From positions 1 to 64,000 of the forward strand of contig CAVPFC010000012.1 in NCBI GenBank assembly GCA_963703605.1: 64,000 nucleotides of DNA, read 5' to 3'. A program made the translations under genes and the position numbers. Shown piece by piece: positions 35,253-45,261 of the stretch (the first letter of the stretch is position 1; every line of letters begins with the position of its first letter). The DNA is from DASXKD01 sp963703605. Lineage in GTDB: Bacteria > Actinomycetota > Actinomycetes > Streptosporangiales > Streptosporangiaceae. Below the pieces are notes generated by a model. That model was not told the DNA's origin, ran no database searches, and saw only the letters and a program-made list of their open reading frames with translations.

Positions 35253-36047
35253 CTAGCTCCCTTCGCCCGGCGGGCCCGCCGAGGCGGCGGCCAGCCCGAA
35301 GTAGGCCGCCTCGACCTGGTCCGCGGTGACGTCGGCGGGCCTGCCTTCCAGCGTGGTCCGGCCCTCCAGCAGGCACTGGATGTGTGACGCAACCCGCAGC
35401 GCCTGGCTCACGTCCTGCTCGACGAGCAGCACCGTGAGGCCGGTCGCCAGGATCTGCGGCAGCATGCCGTAGATGCGCTGGACGACCACGGGCGCCAAGC
35501 CGAGCGACAGCTCGTCGAGCAGCAGCACGCGGGGGTTGGCGACCAGCGCCCGGCCGATGGCGACCGTCTGCTGCTCACCGCCGGACAGCTGGGCGGTGGG
35601 CTGTTTGCGGCGGTCGCGCATCCAGTCGAACGTCTCGTACACCTGCTCGATGGTCCACGGTCCCTGCCGTGCGTACGCGGTGCCGACCAGCAGGTTTTCC
35701 TCTACGGTCAGCGACTCGAACAGCCGCCTGCCCTCCGGCACCATGACGATCCCCTGTCTGGCCCGGCGCTCGGGCCGCAGGCTGGTCACGTCCGCGCCGT
35801 CGAACGAGATCGAGCCCGCCGTCGGGTGGTGCAGGCCGGCGATCGTGCGCAGCAGCGTCGACTTGCCCGCGCCGTTGGCGCCGATGATCGCGTAGACCTC
35901 GCCGGGGAACACCCGGAGCGAGATCCCGTCCAGGGCCCGGAGCTGCCCGTGGTGGACGACGAGGTCGTGCACCTCCAGCAGCGGCGTCCCGTTTCCCGGC
36001 CGCCCCCCGCCGGCCTCCCCGTCCCCCTTCACCCCGGACACGGTCAC
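35253..36047 (-). CDS. livF: Branched-chain amino-acid-type ABC ATPase LivF
   Basis: 264 residues. Walker A GANGAGKST, signature LSGGEQQ and Walker B LLLDELSLGLAP. The usual DEPS after the catalytic glutamate is DELS here, an odd but tolerable change since the aspartate-glutamate pair is kept. LLVEQDVSQAL supplies the H-loop region with glutamine/aspartate in place of the common histidine, as in other LivF proteins. Its start overlaps the livG stop by 4 bp. Confidence 0.9.
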   Translation of the reverse strand: MTVSGVKGDGEAGGGRPGNGTPLLEVHDLVVHHGQLRALDGISLRVFPGEVYAIIGANGAGKSTLLRTIAGLHHPTAGSISFDGADVTSLRPERRARQGIVMVPEGRRLFESLTVEENLLVGTAYARQGPWTIEQVYETFDWMRDRRKQPTAQLSGGEQQTVAIGRALVANPRVLLLDELSLGLAPVVVQRIYGMLPQILATGLTVLLVEQDVSQALRVASHIQCLLEGRTTLEGRPADVTADQVEAAYFGLAAASAGPPGEGS

Positions 36048-36853
36048 GGCTCGCTCCGATCGCCATCCGCCGTCCCATCCCCGCTCACTGCCGAACCTGC
36101 CTCCAGCGACCCGCCGGCCAGCGCCGCGGTGACCTCCGTGCCGAGGAAGACCTCCCGGACCGCCGGGTCGGTCAGCACCGTGGCCGGCTCGCCGTCGCCG
36201 ACGAACTTGCCGCCGGCCAGGCAGATCAGCCGGCTCACCACCGGGGTGAGCGCGCGCACCACGTGCTCGATCCAGATCACCGCGATGCCCTCGGCGTTGA
36301 CGCCGCGGACGATCTCGACAAGCTGGGCGACCTCGGGGTCGGTGAGACCGCCCGCCACCTCGTCGAGCAGCAGCAGCGTGGGCTGCGTGGCGAGGGCCCG
36401 GGCCAGTTCCAGCCGCTTGCGCTGGAGCAGCCCGAGCCGCTCGGCGGGCAGGTTCGCCTGGCCGGACATGCCGGTCCGGTCCAGCGCCTGTACCGCGGCC
36501 GCGTAACTGGCCCGCCGCCGCAGCCCGCCGCCCTGCATGGCGGCGACAAGCAGGTTCTCGAACACCGTCATGTCGCCGAACGGCCGCGGCACCTGGTACG
36601 TGCGGCCGATGCCGAGCCTGGACCGTGCGGCGGAATCCAGCCTGGTCACCGCGCGCCCGGCGAAGCGGACCTCGCCCGCGCCGGGCGCGAGGTCGCCGGA
36701 GATGAGGCCGAACAGGCTGGTCTTGCCGGCGCCGTTCGGCCCCACGATCCCGACCACATCGCCTGGCCCGACGGCCAGCGAAAGATCCTCCGCGATGACG
36801 ACCCGGCCGAACCGTTTCGTCACGTGGTTTAGCTCAAGCAGCGGGCTGGTCAT
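36044..36853 (-). CDS. livG: Branched-chain amino-acid-type ABC ATPase LivG
   Basis: 269 residues from ATG 36853. Walker A GPNGAGKTS, LivG-specific QVPRPFGDMTVFENLLVAA, a degenerate signature ERLGLLQRKRLELARALA in place of LSGGQ, and Walker B LLLLDEVAGGLTDPE. The C-terminal 35 residues are low-complexity. Four bases separate it from livK. Forms the ATPase pair with LivF. Confidence 0.85.
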   Translation of the reverse strand: MTSPLLELNHVTKRFGRVVIAEDLSLAVGPGDVVGIVGPNGAGKTSLFGLISGDLAPGAGEVRFAGRAVTRLDSAARSRLGIGRTYQVPRPFGDMTVFENLLVAAMQGGGLRRRASYAAAVQALDRTGMSGQANLPAERLGLLQRKRLELARALATQPTLLLLDEVAGGLTDPEVAQLVEIVRGVNAEGIAVIWIEHVVRALTPVVSRLICLAGGKFVGDGEPATVLTDPAVREVFLGTEVTAALAGGSLEAGSAVSGDGTADGDRSEP

Positions 36854-36857
36854 CCGG

Positions 36858-38212
36858 TCACTTGTTGGTCGGCTGCAAGTCGGCCGTGATCTTCGCCTCC
36901 GGCAGCAGCGTGTTGTCGACGATCTGCATTTCCAGCGGGTACTTGGTCCCCTTCTGCCATTGCACGCCGGCCGGCGGGGTGATCGCAACGCCCGGGGCGG
37001 GGCCACCGGACGCGAAGTTCAGCGGGCCGGCCAGCGCGTGGATGTTCACCTTGTGGATGGCGGCGGCGACCTCGGCCTTGTCGTGCGGGTCGCTCACCGA
37101 CGTGAACGCCGCGTGAGCGGCTTCGAAGAGGCTGTAGTTGCTGATGTTGGCGTTCCACTGCCCGCCGGTCGTGGACTCGAACTCGTTGGCCATCTTCTGG
37201 CAGGTCTCGCCGGTGAACGAGGACGTCCAGGGCAGCGTCGGCACCCACCAGGTGTCGGTAGCCACGTTGTACGCCGAGGAGCCCAGCGCGTAGGCGTCCG
37301 GGGGGAACAGCAGCACCTTGGCCACGGTCGCCAGCTTCGGCAGGAAGCCCTGCTGGATCGACTGCTTCCACATGGTGGCGAAGTCGGGAGGCAGCGGCAC
37401 GTTCGTGAAGAAATCGGCCTTGGCGGCCTTGAACTGGGAGATCATCGAGGTGTAGTTCGTGGTCCCGTCGGGGTAGGGCGAGGACAGCACGAACTTGTAG
37501 CCGGCCGCCGTGGCGATCGGCGGGAACACCGCGCGGAAGGCGTTGCCGTCGGAGTCGTTGGGGAACGCGGCGGCGACGACCATGTTGGTGTGCAGCTGGG
37601 AGTGGATCCGGTTCCACATCGGGATGAAGCACTTGACCAGGTGCTCGGCGCCGAGGAAGTACATCACGACGTACTTCGGCTTGACGGTCGGCTTCACCGG
37701 GTTGCCGCCGAGGTTGGCGTACCAAGCCTCCCAGGGGATGTTCGAGCAGATCAGCGGTGTGCCGAGGGTTTCGGCCTGGCTGGCGACCGCGTTGACGGTC
37801 TCCGGCGTGGACGACGCGAACAGCATGTCCACACCGCTCAGGATCGCCGTCCTGGCCAGGTCCCCGGCCCGGGTGGGGCTGGACTGGCTGTCATAGGACT
37901 TGATCGTGACGGGGTAGGTCTTGCCGCCGATCTTGAAACCGCTCTTGTACGGGGTGGTCTGCTTGATCTTGGAGATCACAAAGTTGTCTGCGGCGCCGAA
38001 GCCGGCCAGCGCGCCGGTCAGCGGGTGGATCCAGCCGATCGTGATGCTCTTGGTGCTGCCGGAGCCGCCCGCCCCCTTGATGCCGGAGCCGCACGCTTCG
38101 AGCAGCCCGCCGGCCCCACGGCGGCCGCGCCGGCACCGACCGCTTGCAGCACGCTGCGCCGGTTGATGCCGCCGGCCGGGCCGGTGCTGCCGGAATGCAC
38201 AGTCTCATTCAT
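36858..38212 (-). CDS. livK: ABC importer substrate-binding lipoprotein, frameshifted in signal region
   Basis: Periplasmic-binding-protein type I (Peripla_BP_6) protein of about 451 residues when joined. ATG 38212 opens a twin-arginine signal (INRRSVLQAVGAGAAAVG). The frame breaks near 38,113-38,118 in a G/C run and resumes as GLLEACGSGIKG, whose LEAC looks like a lipobox. The mature part includes SITIGWIHPLTGALAGFGA, VDMLFASSTPETVNAVASQAE and GYKFVLSSPYPDGTTNYTSMISQFKAAKADFF. One missing base explains the break. It captures the ligand for LivHMGF. The lesion may be a sequencing error in a homopolymer, since the rest of the operon is intact. Confidence 0.8.
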
Positions 38213-38862
38213 CTGTCATCGATCTCCTTGGAAGGTCCTGTCACAAAGGCGGGACCGCACGGCGGCAAGCGCGCCGACGCCAATCCCCAACCAGGGAGCG
38301 TCTGATGGCCCGCAGATGCCCGGTGGCCACCCCGCTCGCTGCCTGACGTTCCATTGCGTCTCCTCGACGTCAGCGCCCACCTCACGCCGACATCCGAGGT
38401 CCGCCTCGAACCAGCGCTAGCCCAAGATCAGGCACTGCGAGATGAAAGCATAGCCAGTGTGCGCTTCGCGTACGACTATGCGCAATGCAGAAATTTACAT
38501 TCACCGGGGACGTGTTCACCACGGGGCCGGTTCATGGCGGCCGTGCGCTGCATGCTCAACCTCCGGTGCGGTCCCGCGCGACGTCGCGCCTCAGCCCTGG
38601 CGTGCTCTGCCGCGAACCTAGACTTGCCCGCGAATATTGTCAACAATTTCGCCGTTTTGACCCCGATGAAGAGCGCAAGAGTGCCGCACTCCCGTTGGCT
38701 GGCCATGTGGTTACAGCAGTTCAGAGGGCATCTGCCGGGCTCTGAGCGGATTCGGCACCCCGCAGCGGGCGTGAGCCGCAGGATTGGAGCAGATCGTTGA
38801 CAATATCGCTCACAGCGAGCCCGTGGACCCGGGGTTTGCGGGACACGCCCTTGGTGTCCCGG
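38213..38862. other. Long intergenic region upstream of livK
   Basis: 650 bp. It holds a candidate minus-strand promoter (38,615-38,643) and two inverted copies of ATATTGTCAAC (38,635-38,645; complement at 38,796-38,806). Open frames here (for example 38,354-38,800 plus) have no family features. If the promoter serves livK, the leader is about 400 nt. Confidence 0.5.
38615..38643 (-). promoter_or_regulatory. Candidate livK operon promoter with overlapping dyad
   Basis: On the minus strand TTGACA (38,643-38,638) and TAGGTT (38,620-38,615) are spaced 17 bp. ATTGT-CA-ACAAT (38,636-38,647) overlaps the -35 box and fits the GTnnAC core of FadR-type GntR operators. Regulator identity is inference. 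Confidence 0.5.
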
Positions 38863-39873
38863 TCAGCCGGTGCGCTCCAGGACGAAGTCGCAGAATGACT
38901 CGAACGCGTGCCGGGCCGGCCCGTCGGGCAGCCCCGCCGTCTCGGCCCGCGCCACGGCCACCCAGCGGGCCAGGTCCGCCCGCGCCGCGTCCATCGCGGG
39001 GTGCGCGCGCAGCAGCGCGAGCGCCTCCGCGTGCAGCGACTCATCCGACAGGGGGCCGAGCGACAGCAGCTCTGCCAGCCGGTCCCCGCCGGGCCCGTCC
39101 GGAGCGGCCAGCGCATGCAGGACCGGCAGGCTCCGCACGCCTTCGCGCAGGTCGGTCCCGGGCTCCTTGCCGGACTGCGCGGACTCGCTGGCTACGTCCA
39201 GGATGTCGTCGGAGAGCTGGAACGCCACGCCCAGCGCGCGGCTGGCCGAGGCGATCCGGTCCACTACGTCGCCGGGAGCGCCCGCGAACATCGCGCCGAA
39301 ACGGCCCGCCGTGGCGATCAGCGACGCCGTCTTGTCCTCGACCACACGCAGGTAGTGGGCGAGCGGATCCTGGCCGGGCCGCGGCCCGAGCGTCTCCGCG
39401 ACCTGCCCGCTCACCAGGCGGGTAAAGGTGTCGGCCTGGATCCTGATGGCCTCGGTGCCGAGGTCGGCCAGGATGTTCGAGGCGCAGGCGAACAGGAAGT
39501 CGCCGGTGAGGATCGCGATCGTGTTGCTCCAGCGCGAGTTCGCGCTCTCGTGACCCCGCCTGATGGACGCCTCGTCCATCACGTCGTCGTGGAACAGCGT
39601 GGCCAGGTGCGTGAGCTCGATCGCGGCCGCCGCCTGCACGATCCGCTCGTCGTGCGGGTCGCCGAAGTGGCCGGCGAGCAGGACCAGGGTGGCCCGGAAG
39701 CGCTTGCCGCCGGCGTCGATGAGGTGCCGGGACGCCTCCGTCAGCAGCGCCTCTTCGGTCTGCGCGGCCTCGGCCAGCACCTTCTCGACCGCGATGAGGC
39801 CGTCGACGAGGTCGGCCGTGAGAGAGGCGTCGGAGAACTGCATGGGGACGGCAGTGTTCACTAACGGCTCCAC
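38863..39873 (-). CDS. Long-chain polyprenyl diphosphate synthase
   Basis: 336 residues. The two aspartate-rich motifs DDVMD (about 94-98) and SDDILD (near 218-223) bind magnesium and the diphosphates; GGKRFRATLVLLAG is the upstream allylic-binding motif. It belongs to the hepta/nona-prenyl synthase group and most likely makes the menaquinone side chain. It follows nuoN on the same strand (172 bp gap), an arrangement I recall from Streptomyces, so it may be co-expressed with complex I. Confidence 0.85.
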   Translation of the reverse strand: MEPLVNTAVPMQFSDASLTADLVDGLIAVEKVLAEAAQTEEALLTEASRHLIDAGGKRFRATLVLLAGHFGDPHDERIVQAAAAIELTHLATLFHDDVMDEASIRRGHESANSRWSNTIAILTGDFLFACASNILADLGTEAIRIQADTFTRLVSGQVAETLGPRPGQDPLAHYLRVVEDKTASLIATAGRFGAMFAGAPGDVVDRIASASRALGVAFQLSDDILDVASESAQSGKEPGTDLREGVRSLPVLHALAAPDGPGGDRLAELLSLGPLSDESLHAEALALLRAHPAMDAARADLARWVAVARAETAGLPDGPARHAFESFCDFVLERTG

Positions 39874-40045
39874 TCGTCGGCTGCGGCATACGCGCCCAAA
39901 CCGGATGCCACCTTGGCAATCTGGTACCCGAGCAAACCCGGTCCCACCCCCGCCTTTTCTACCGGAAAAGCCGGGGGAGGCACGAGGCTGGCGTGCGGCA
40001 CCAGGCTAGCCACCGCCGGGAGCAGGCCCGCCAGGGCGGCCGGTC

Positions 40046-41623
40046 TCAGCGGACGAACAGGTGGTTGGCCGCATGGTTCGCCAGGTTGAGCAGCGGCTCA
40101 GGGACGATGCCGAAGACCAGCGTGGCGACCGCCCCGATCGCCACCGCGGCGCCGGTGAACAGCCCCGGCGTCACCACGGCAGGGCCGTCGGGTGCGGGGT
40201 CACTGAAGAACATCAGCACGATCACCCGGACATAGAAGAAGGCCGCGACGGCGCTGCTCAGCACGCCGACGATGACAAGCGGCAGCGCGCCGCCCGCGAT
40301 CGCCGCCTGGAACACCGCAAACTTTCCGGTGAACCCGCTGGTGAGCGGGATCCCGGCGAAGGCCAGCAGGAAGAACGCGAACACCCCTGCCACCAGCGGC
40401 GAGCGCTTGCCGAGCCCGGCCCAGCGCCGCAGGTGCGCCGCCTCGCCGGCCTGGTCCCTGACCATGGTCACCACGGCGAAGGCCCCGATCGTGGTGAACC
40501 CGTAGACGGCAAGGTAGAACATCGAGCTGGACAGGCCGAGGGTGGACGCCGCGATCACCCCGGTCAGCACGAACCCGGCGTGGGCGATCGAGGAGTAGGC
40601 GAGCAGCCGTTTGACGTCTGTCTGGGTGATCGCGATGATCGCGCCGACGACCATGGTGAGGATCGCGACAACCGACATCGCGGGCCGCCATTCCCAGGTG
40701 AGGTGCCCGAACGCGACGTAGAAGACGCGCAGCAGCGCCCCGAACGCGGACACCAGCGTGCACGAGGCCATGAGCGCGGTGACCGGCGTGGGTGCGCCCT
40801 GGTAGACGTCGGGCTTCCAGCTCTGGAACGGCACCGCGCCGATCTTGAACAGCAGGCCGAGGCCGAGCAGCGCGATGCCCGCGTACAGCAGCGTGGAGCC
40901 GCTGGTGTTCGAGGATGCGGCCGCGGCGATCGCGGACAGCTCCACCGAGCCGGAGAAGCCGTACAGCATCGCGATGCCGAACAGGAAGAACGCCGACGAG
41001 AAGGCGCCGAGCAGGAAGTACTTCATCGCCGCTTCCTGGGACAGCAGGCGGCGGCGCCGGGCGAGGCCGCACAGCAGGTACAGCGGCAGCGACAGGACCT
41101 CCAGCGCCACGAACATCGTCAGCAGGTCGTTCGCGGCCGGGAACAGGAGCATGCCGCTGACCGCGAACAGCGTCAGCGGGTAGACCTCGGTATGGGTGAG
41201 GCCGGCCAGCAGCCCCTCGCGTTCCTCCGCGCTGCCGGGAACCGCGGCCGCCTGGGCCGCGAACGGGCTCACGTCGTGCGAGGACTCCGCGATCAGCAGC
41301 ACGCTCACGAACGCGAGCACCAAGATGGTGCCCCAGATGAACAGGGCGGGGCCGTCGATGGCCACCGCGCCCTGCGCGGCCAGGTGGCCCGGGGTCAGCT
41401 TGGTGGTCTCGCCCACCCAGATGGTGAGGCCGAACGCGCCGGCCAGCCCGCCGAGGGTGAGCCCCAGGTGGATCGAACGCCGCTGGGCGCGCGGCACGAA
41501 GGCCTCGACCAGCACGCCGACCACGGCCAGCCCGAAGACCAGCAGGATGGGCGACAACTGCCCGTACTCGATGTGCGGCGGCGCGATGGCGGGCGCCACG
41601 AGGGGGCTGGCCAGGCGCGTCAC
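40046..41623 (-). CDS. nuoN: NADH-quinone oxidoreductase subunit N
   Basis: 525 residues, about fourteen membrane helices, antiporter-like. YSSIAHAGFVLTGV, FKIGAVPFQSWKPDVYQGAPTPVTA and the conserved lysines and glutamate for proton transfer are present. GTG start overlaps the nuoM stop (GTGA, 41,620-41,623). Last gene of the nuoA-N operon; part of the proton-pumping membrane arm. Confidence 0.9.
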   Translation of the reverse strand: MTRLASPLVAPAIAPPHIEYGQLSPILLVFGLAVVGVLVEAFVPRAQRRSIHLGLTLGGLAGAFGLTIWVGETTKLTPGHLAAQGAVAIDGPALFIWGTILVLAFVSVLLIAESSHDVSPFAAQAAAVPGSAEEREGLLAGLTHTEVYPLTLFAVSGMLLFPAANDLLTMFVALEVLSLPLYLLCGLARRRRLLSQEAAMKYFLLGAFSSAFFLFGIAMLYGFSGSVELSAIAAAASSNTSGSTLLYAGIALLGLGLLFKIGAVPFQSWKPDVYQGAPTPVTALMASCTLVSAFGALLRVFYVAFGHLTWEWRPAMSVVAILTMVVGAIIAITQTDVKRLLAYSSIAHAGFVLTGVIAASTLGLSSSMFYLAVYGFTTIGAFAVVTMVRDQAGEAAHLRRWAGLGKRSPLVAGVFAFFLLAFAGIPLTSGFTGKFAVFQAAIAGGALPLVIVGVLSSAVAAFFYVRVIVLMFFSDPAPDGPAVVTPGLFTGAAVAIGAVATLVFGIVPEPLLNLANHAANHLFVR

Positions 41624-43293
41624 GGCGTTGATCCCTTCTCCCGGAGCAGGTAGACGGGGGCTCCCCGGCCGGGCAGGTCACCGGCCCGGACGGTCACCGC
41701 CGCGGGGTGCGGTGGCACCGGGTCCGTCGCGTGCACCTGCACGAGCGTGTGGTGGACGGCCGGGTTGATGATGTTCAGCAGCGGCTGCGGGAAGAAGCCG
41801 AAGACGACGACCAGGGCGATCAGCGGGCCGACCGCCAGCAGTTCCCTGGGCTTCAGGTCGGAGAACTTCGCCACCTCGGGCCGCACCGGCCCGGTCATCG
41901 TGCGCTGGTACAGCCACAGGATGTAGATGGCGGCGAGGATGATCCCGAAGGTCGCCGCCACGGCCGCCGCCTTGTAGCGGGTGAACGTGCCGACCAGGAC
42001 GAGGAACTCGCTGACGAACGTGGACAGTCCCGGCAGGGAGAGCCCGGCGAGCCCGGCGACCAGGAACAGCCCCGCCAGCACCGGCGCCACCTTCTGCACG
42101 CCGCCGTAGTCGGCGATCCGTTGGGAGCGGCGCCGCACGATCATGAAGCCGGCCACCAGGAACAGCGCGCCGGTCGCGAAGCCGTGGTTGACCATGTACA
42201 GGGTCGCGCCCGCCTGCCCCTGGCTGGTCAGCACGAAGATCCCCAGCGCGATGAGGCCCATGTGGGACACCGAGGTGTAGGCGATCAGCCGCTTGATGTC
42301 CGCCTGGCCGATGGCGACCACCGCCCCGTACAGAACGCCGATCACCGCCAGCGTGAGGATCAGCGGAATGAAGTACCGCGACGCCGAAGGGAACAGCTCC
42401 AGGCAGTACCGGATCATGCCGAACGTGCCCACCTTGTCGAGCACGCCGACCAGCAGCACCGCGGCACCGGGCTGGGCGGACGTGGCCGCGTCGGGCAGCC
42501 AGGTGTGGAACGGCCACAGCGGCGCCTTGATCGCGAACGCGACGAAGAACCCGAGGAAGAGCCACCGTTCGGTGTCCGGGCTGAGCGCGAGGTGGGTGAG
42601 CGGGCCGAGCAGGAACGTGCCCTGGGTGTGCCCGCCGTGGGTGGAGTACACGTACAGCGCGATGACCGCGACCAGCATGATCAGGCCGCCGAGCAGGCTG
42701 TAGAGCAGGAACTTGACCGCCGCGTACTGCCGCTGGCCGACCCCGTAGCTCCCGATCATGAAGTACATCGGGATCAGCATCGCCTCGAAGAAGACGTAGA
42801 ACAGGAACACGTCGGTGGCGGCGAACACGCCGATCACCAGCGTCTCCAGGACCAGCATCAGCGCGAAGTACGTCTTCACGCTCCGGGCCGGGCGGAATGC
42901 GGCGGCCCCGCCGTCCTCCCCCGCCTCCGGCGCGGGATCCGCGTCATGCCACGACGCCAGGATCACCACCGGCATGAGCACCGCGGTCATGCCGATCAGC
43001 ACCAGGGCGATGCCATCGACGCCGACCGCGTAATGCACGCCGAACTGTGGGATCCAGCGGTAGACCTCCACGAACTGGAAGGCCGGCCCGCTGGGTGAGA
43101 ACTTGACCGCCATGGCGACGGTCAGGCCGAGGGTAACCAGCGAGGTCACCAGGGCGACCCACTTGACCGTCAGGTCCCGGGAGGCCCGGGTGACCTTGTC
43201 ATCCGGGTCGCTGGGGCCGGGGATGAGCGCGACCGCCAGGGCGCCAGCCAGTGGGATCGCGCCGATCACGGTCAGCCAGGGAAACGTGCTCAT
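41620..43293 (-). CDS. nuoM: NADH-quinone oxidoreductase subunit M
   Basis: 557 residues, antiporter-like subunit of the membrane arm. VLETLVIGVFAATDVFLFYVFFEAMLIPMYFMIG carries the key glutamate; AIKAPLWPFHTWLPDAATSAQPGAAVLLVGVLDKVGTFG and AYTSVSHMGLIALG are diagnostic. The C-terminal tail (about 525-557) is a soluble extension. Separated from nuoL by 6 bp. Confidence 0.9.
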   Translation of the reverse strand: MSTFPWLTVIGAIPLAGALAVALIPGPSDPDDKVTRASRDLTVKWVALVTSLVTLGLTVAMAVKFSPSGPAFQFVEVYRWIPQFGVHYAVGVDGIALVLIGMTAVLMPVVILASWHDADPAPEAGEDGGAAAFRPARSVKTYFALMLVLETLVIGVFAATDVFLFYVFFEAMLIPMYFMIGSYGVGQRQYAAVKFLLYSLLGGLIMLVAVIALYVYSTHGGHTQGTFLLGPLTHLALSPDTERWLFLGFFVAFAIKAPLWPFHTWLPDAATSAQPGAAVLLVGVLDKVGTFGMIRYCLELFPSASRYFIPLILTLAVIGVLYGAVVAIGQADIKRLIAYTSVSHMGLIALGIFVLTSQGQAGATLYMVNHGFATGALFLVAGFMIVRRRSQRIADYGGVQKVAPVLAGLFLVAGLAGLSLPGLSTFVSEFLVLVGTFTRYKAAAVAATFGIILAAIYILWLYQRTMTGPVRPEVAKFSDLKPRELLAVGPLIALVVVFGFFPQPLLNIINPAVHHTLVQVHATDPVPPHPAAVTVRAGDLPGRGAPVYLLREKGSTP

Positions 43294-43299
43294 AGCGAT

Positions 43300-45249
43300 C
43301 TAGAGCCTCACCAGGAGGAAGGCGCCGACGAGCAGCACCGCGCCGAAGAACATGGACAGGGCGTAGGAGCGGACGAATCCGGTCTGGACCCGCCGCATCC
43401 GGCCCGAGGTGCCGCCCACGGTGGCCGCGACGGTGTTGACGAGGCCGTCCACGCCCCTGTTGTCGAAGTACACCGAGAGCCTGGTCAGCCACTGTCCCGG
43501 CCGCATCAGCAGCGACTCGTTGACCGTGTCGCCGTACAGGTCCTTGCGGGCGGCGGTGACCGGGAAGCGGGCCGCCGGGGCGGTGGCAGGCACCGGTACC
43601 CGCCCGTACATGAACCACGCCAGCACGCCGGCCGCGACCACCAGGACGAGCGCCACGATCCCCGCGGTGCTGAACACGGCGGGCTCGGGCGGAACGTAGC
43701 CGGTCACCGGGCCGAGGAAGTCGGCGAGCCGGTCACCGAGGATCTCGTAGGCGCCGAAGCCCACCGCGCCGAGCGCGAGCAGGATCATCGGTGAGGTCAT
43801 GATCGGCGGCACCTCGTGCGGATGAGCGTCTTCGTCCCACCGGCGCTCCCCGAAGAACGTCATCAGCATCACCCTGGTCATGTAGAACCCGGTGATGGCG
43901 GCCCCGAGCAGTGCGGCTATGCCAAGGAGCCACCCCGAGGTGCCGCCCTTCGAGAACACCTCGTCGATGACCGTGTCCTTGGCGAAGAACCCGGAGAACG
44001 GGGGAATGCCGATGATCGCCAGGTAACAGACGCCGAACGTGACGTAGGTGACCGGCATGACGGTGCGCAGGCCGCCCAGGCGGCGCATGTTCACCTCGTC
44101 GTTCATCTCGTGTTTGACCGAGCCCGCGCCGAGGAACAGCCCGGCCTTGAAGAAGCCGTGCGCCAGCAGGAGGCCGATCGCGAACGGGTACCCGGGCGGC
44201 CCGAGCCCGGCCGCGAGGAACATGTAGCCGATCTGGCTCATCGTCGACCCGGCCAGCGCCTTCTTGATGTCGTCCTTGGCGGAGCTGATGATCCCGCCGA
44301 ACAGCAGGGTGGCCGCGCCCACGATCGTGACCACGAGCCGGGCGTTGGGCGAAAGGTCGAAGATCGGGCCGGAGCGGACGATCAGGTAGACGCCGGCCGT
44401 GACCATGGTCGCCGCGTGGATCAGGGCCGAGACGGGGGTGGGGCCCTCCATCGCGTCCAGCAGCCAGGATTGGAGCGGCAACTGGGCCGACTTGCCGCAG
44501 GCGCCCAGCAGGAGCAGCAGCCCGAGCGCCGTGGCCACGCCCCGGCTGGCGTGGCCGGCCTGGCCGAAGACGCCGCTGAACGTCACCGAGCCGAACGTGG
44601 CGAACATCAGCATGATCGCCAGGGACAGCCCGGCGTCACCGACCCGGTTGGCGATGAACGCCTTCTTGGCCGCGACCGCCGCCGCGGGCTTGTAGTACCA
44701 GAACCCGATGAGCAGGTAGGAGGTCAGGCCGACGCCCTCCCACCCGACGTAGAGCAGCAGGTAGTTGTCGGCCAGCACCAGCAGCAGCATCGAGGCCACG
44801 AACAGGTTCATGTACCCGAAGAAGCGGCGCCGTTCCGGGTCGTGCGACATGTAGCCGACCGCGAAGATGTGGATCAGCGACCCGACCCCGGTGATCAGCA
44901 GCACGAAGCAGATCGACAGCTGGTCGAGTTGCAGGCCCACCGGCACGTTGAAGCGCGCCACGTGAATCCAGGTGAACAACGTGAGCTGCCTGCTGCGCTG
45001 GTCGGCCGGGTAGCCGAGCATCGCGACGAAGGCGGCCACCGCGTAGCCGAACGCGGCCACCGGCATCAGGACGCCGAGCCAGTGCCCCCACCGGTTGGTC
45101 CGGCGGCCGCCGAGCAGCAGCACGGCGGCGCCAAACAGCGGGAACGCGAGCAGCAGCCACGCGGCGCGCTGCACCCCGGTCGCGGCCAGGGGGGCTATCG
45201 GCGGTGCCGTGGCCGCACGCACGGCGGCAGCCGCAAGAGAGCCTGTCAC
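43300..45249 (-). CDS. nuoL: NADH-quinone oxidoreductase subunit L
   Basis: 649 residues from a GTG start. FTWIHVARFNVPVGLQLDQLS, GWEGVGLTSYLLIGFWY, SAQLPLQSWLLDAMEGPTPVSALIHAATMVTAGVYL and the C-terminal helix that lies along the membrane arm are seen. Largest antiporter-like subunit, distal in the complex. Twelve bases from nuoK. Confidence 0.9.
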   Translation of the reverse strand: MTGSLAAAAVRAATAPPIAPLAATGVQRAAWLLLAFPLFGAAVLLLGGRRTNRWGHWLGVLMPVAAFGYAVAAFVAMLGYPADQRSRQLTLFTWIHVARFNVPVGLQLDQLSICFVLLITGVGSLIHIFAVGYMSHDPERRRFFGYMNLFVASMLLLVLADNYLLLYVGWEGVGLTSYLLIGFWYYKPAAAVAAKKAFIANRVGDAGLSLAIMLMFATFGSVTFSGVFGQAGHASRGVATALGLLLLLGACGKSAQLPLQSWLLDAMEGPTPVSALIHAATMVTAGVYLIVRSGPIFDLSPNARLVVTIVGAATLLFGGIISSAKDDIKKALAGSTMSQIGYMFLAAGLGPPGYPFAIGLLLAHGFFKAGLFLGAGSVKHEMNDEVNMRRLGGLRTVMPVTYVTFGVCYLAIIGIPPFSGFFAKDTVIDEVFSKGGTSGWLLGIAALLGAAITGFYMTRVMLMTFFGERRWDEDAHPHEVPPIMTSPMILLALGAVGFGAYEILGDRLADFLGPVTGYVPPEPAVFSTAGIVALVLVVAAGVLAWFMYGRVPVPATAPAARFPVTAARKDLYGDTVNESLLMRPGQWLTRLSVYFDNRGVDGLVNTVAATVGGTSGRMRRVQTGFVRSYALSMFFGAVLLVGAFLLVRL

Positions 45250-45261
45250 TACCCTGCCTTC

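Noticed and set aside
33314..35392. A single 692-residue minus-strand protein
   Set aside because: Only its last 353 residues (LivM) are coding; the rest is livH read in the wrong frame.
36537..38420. Long plus-strand frame over the liv operon
   Set aside because: It is antisense to livG and livK, arginine- and glycine-rich, and shows no family; a high-GC shadow.
38636..38647. Second Rex site
   Set aside because: ATTGTCAACAAT lacks the TTGTGA/TCACAA halves of the Rex consensus.
38354..38800. 148-residue gene upstream of livK
   Set aside because: No start signal or family, and it runs across promoter-like sequence.
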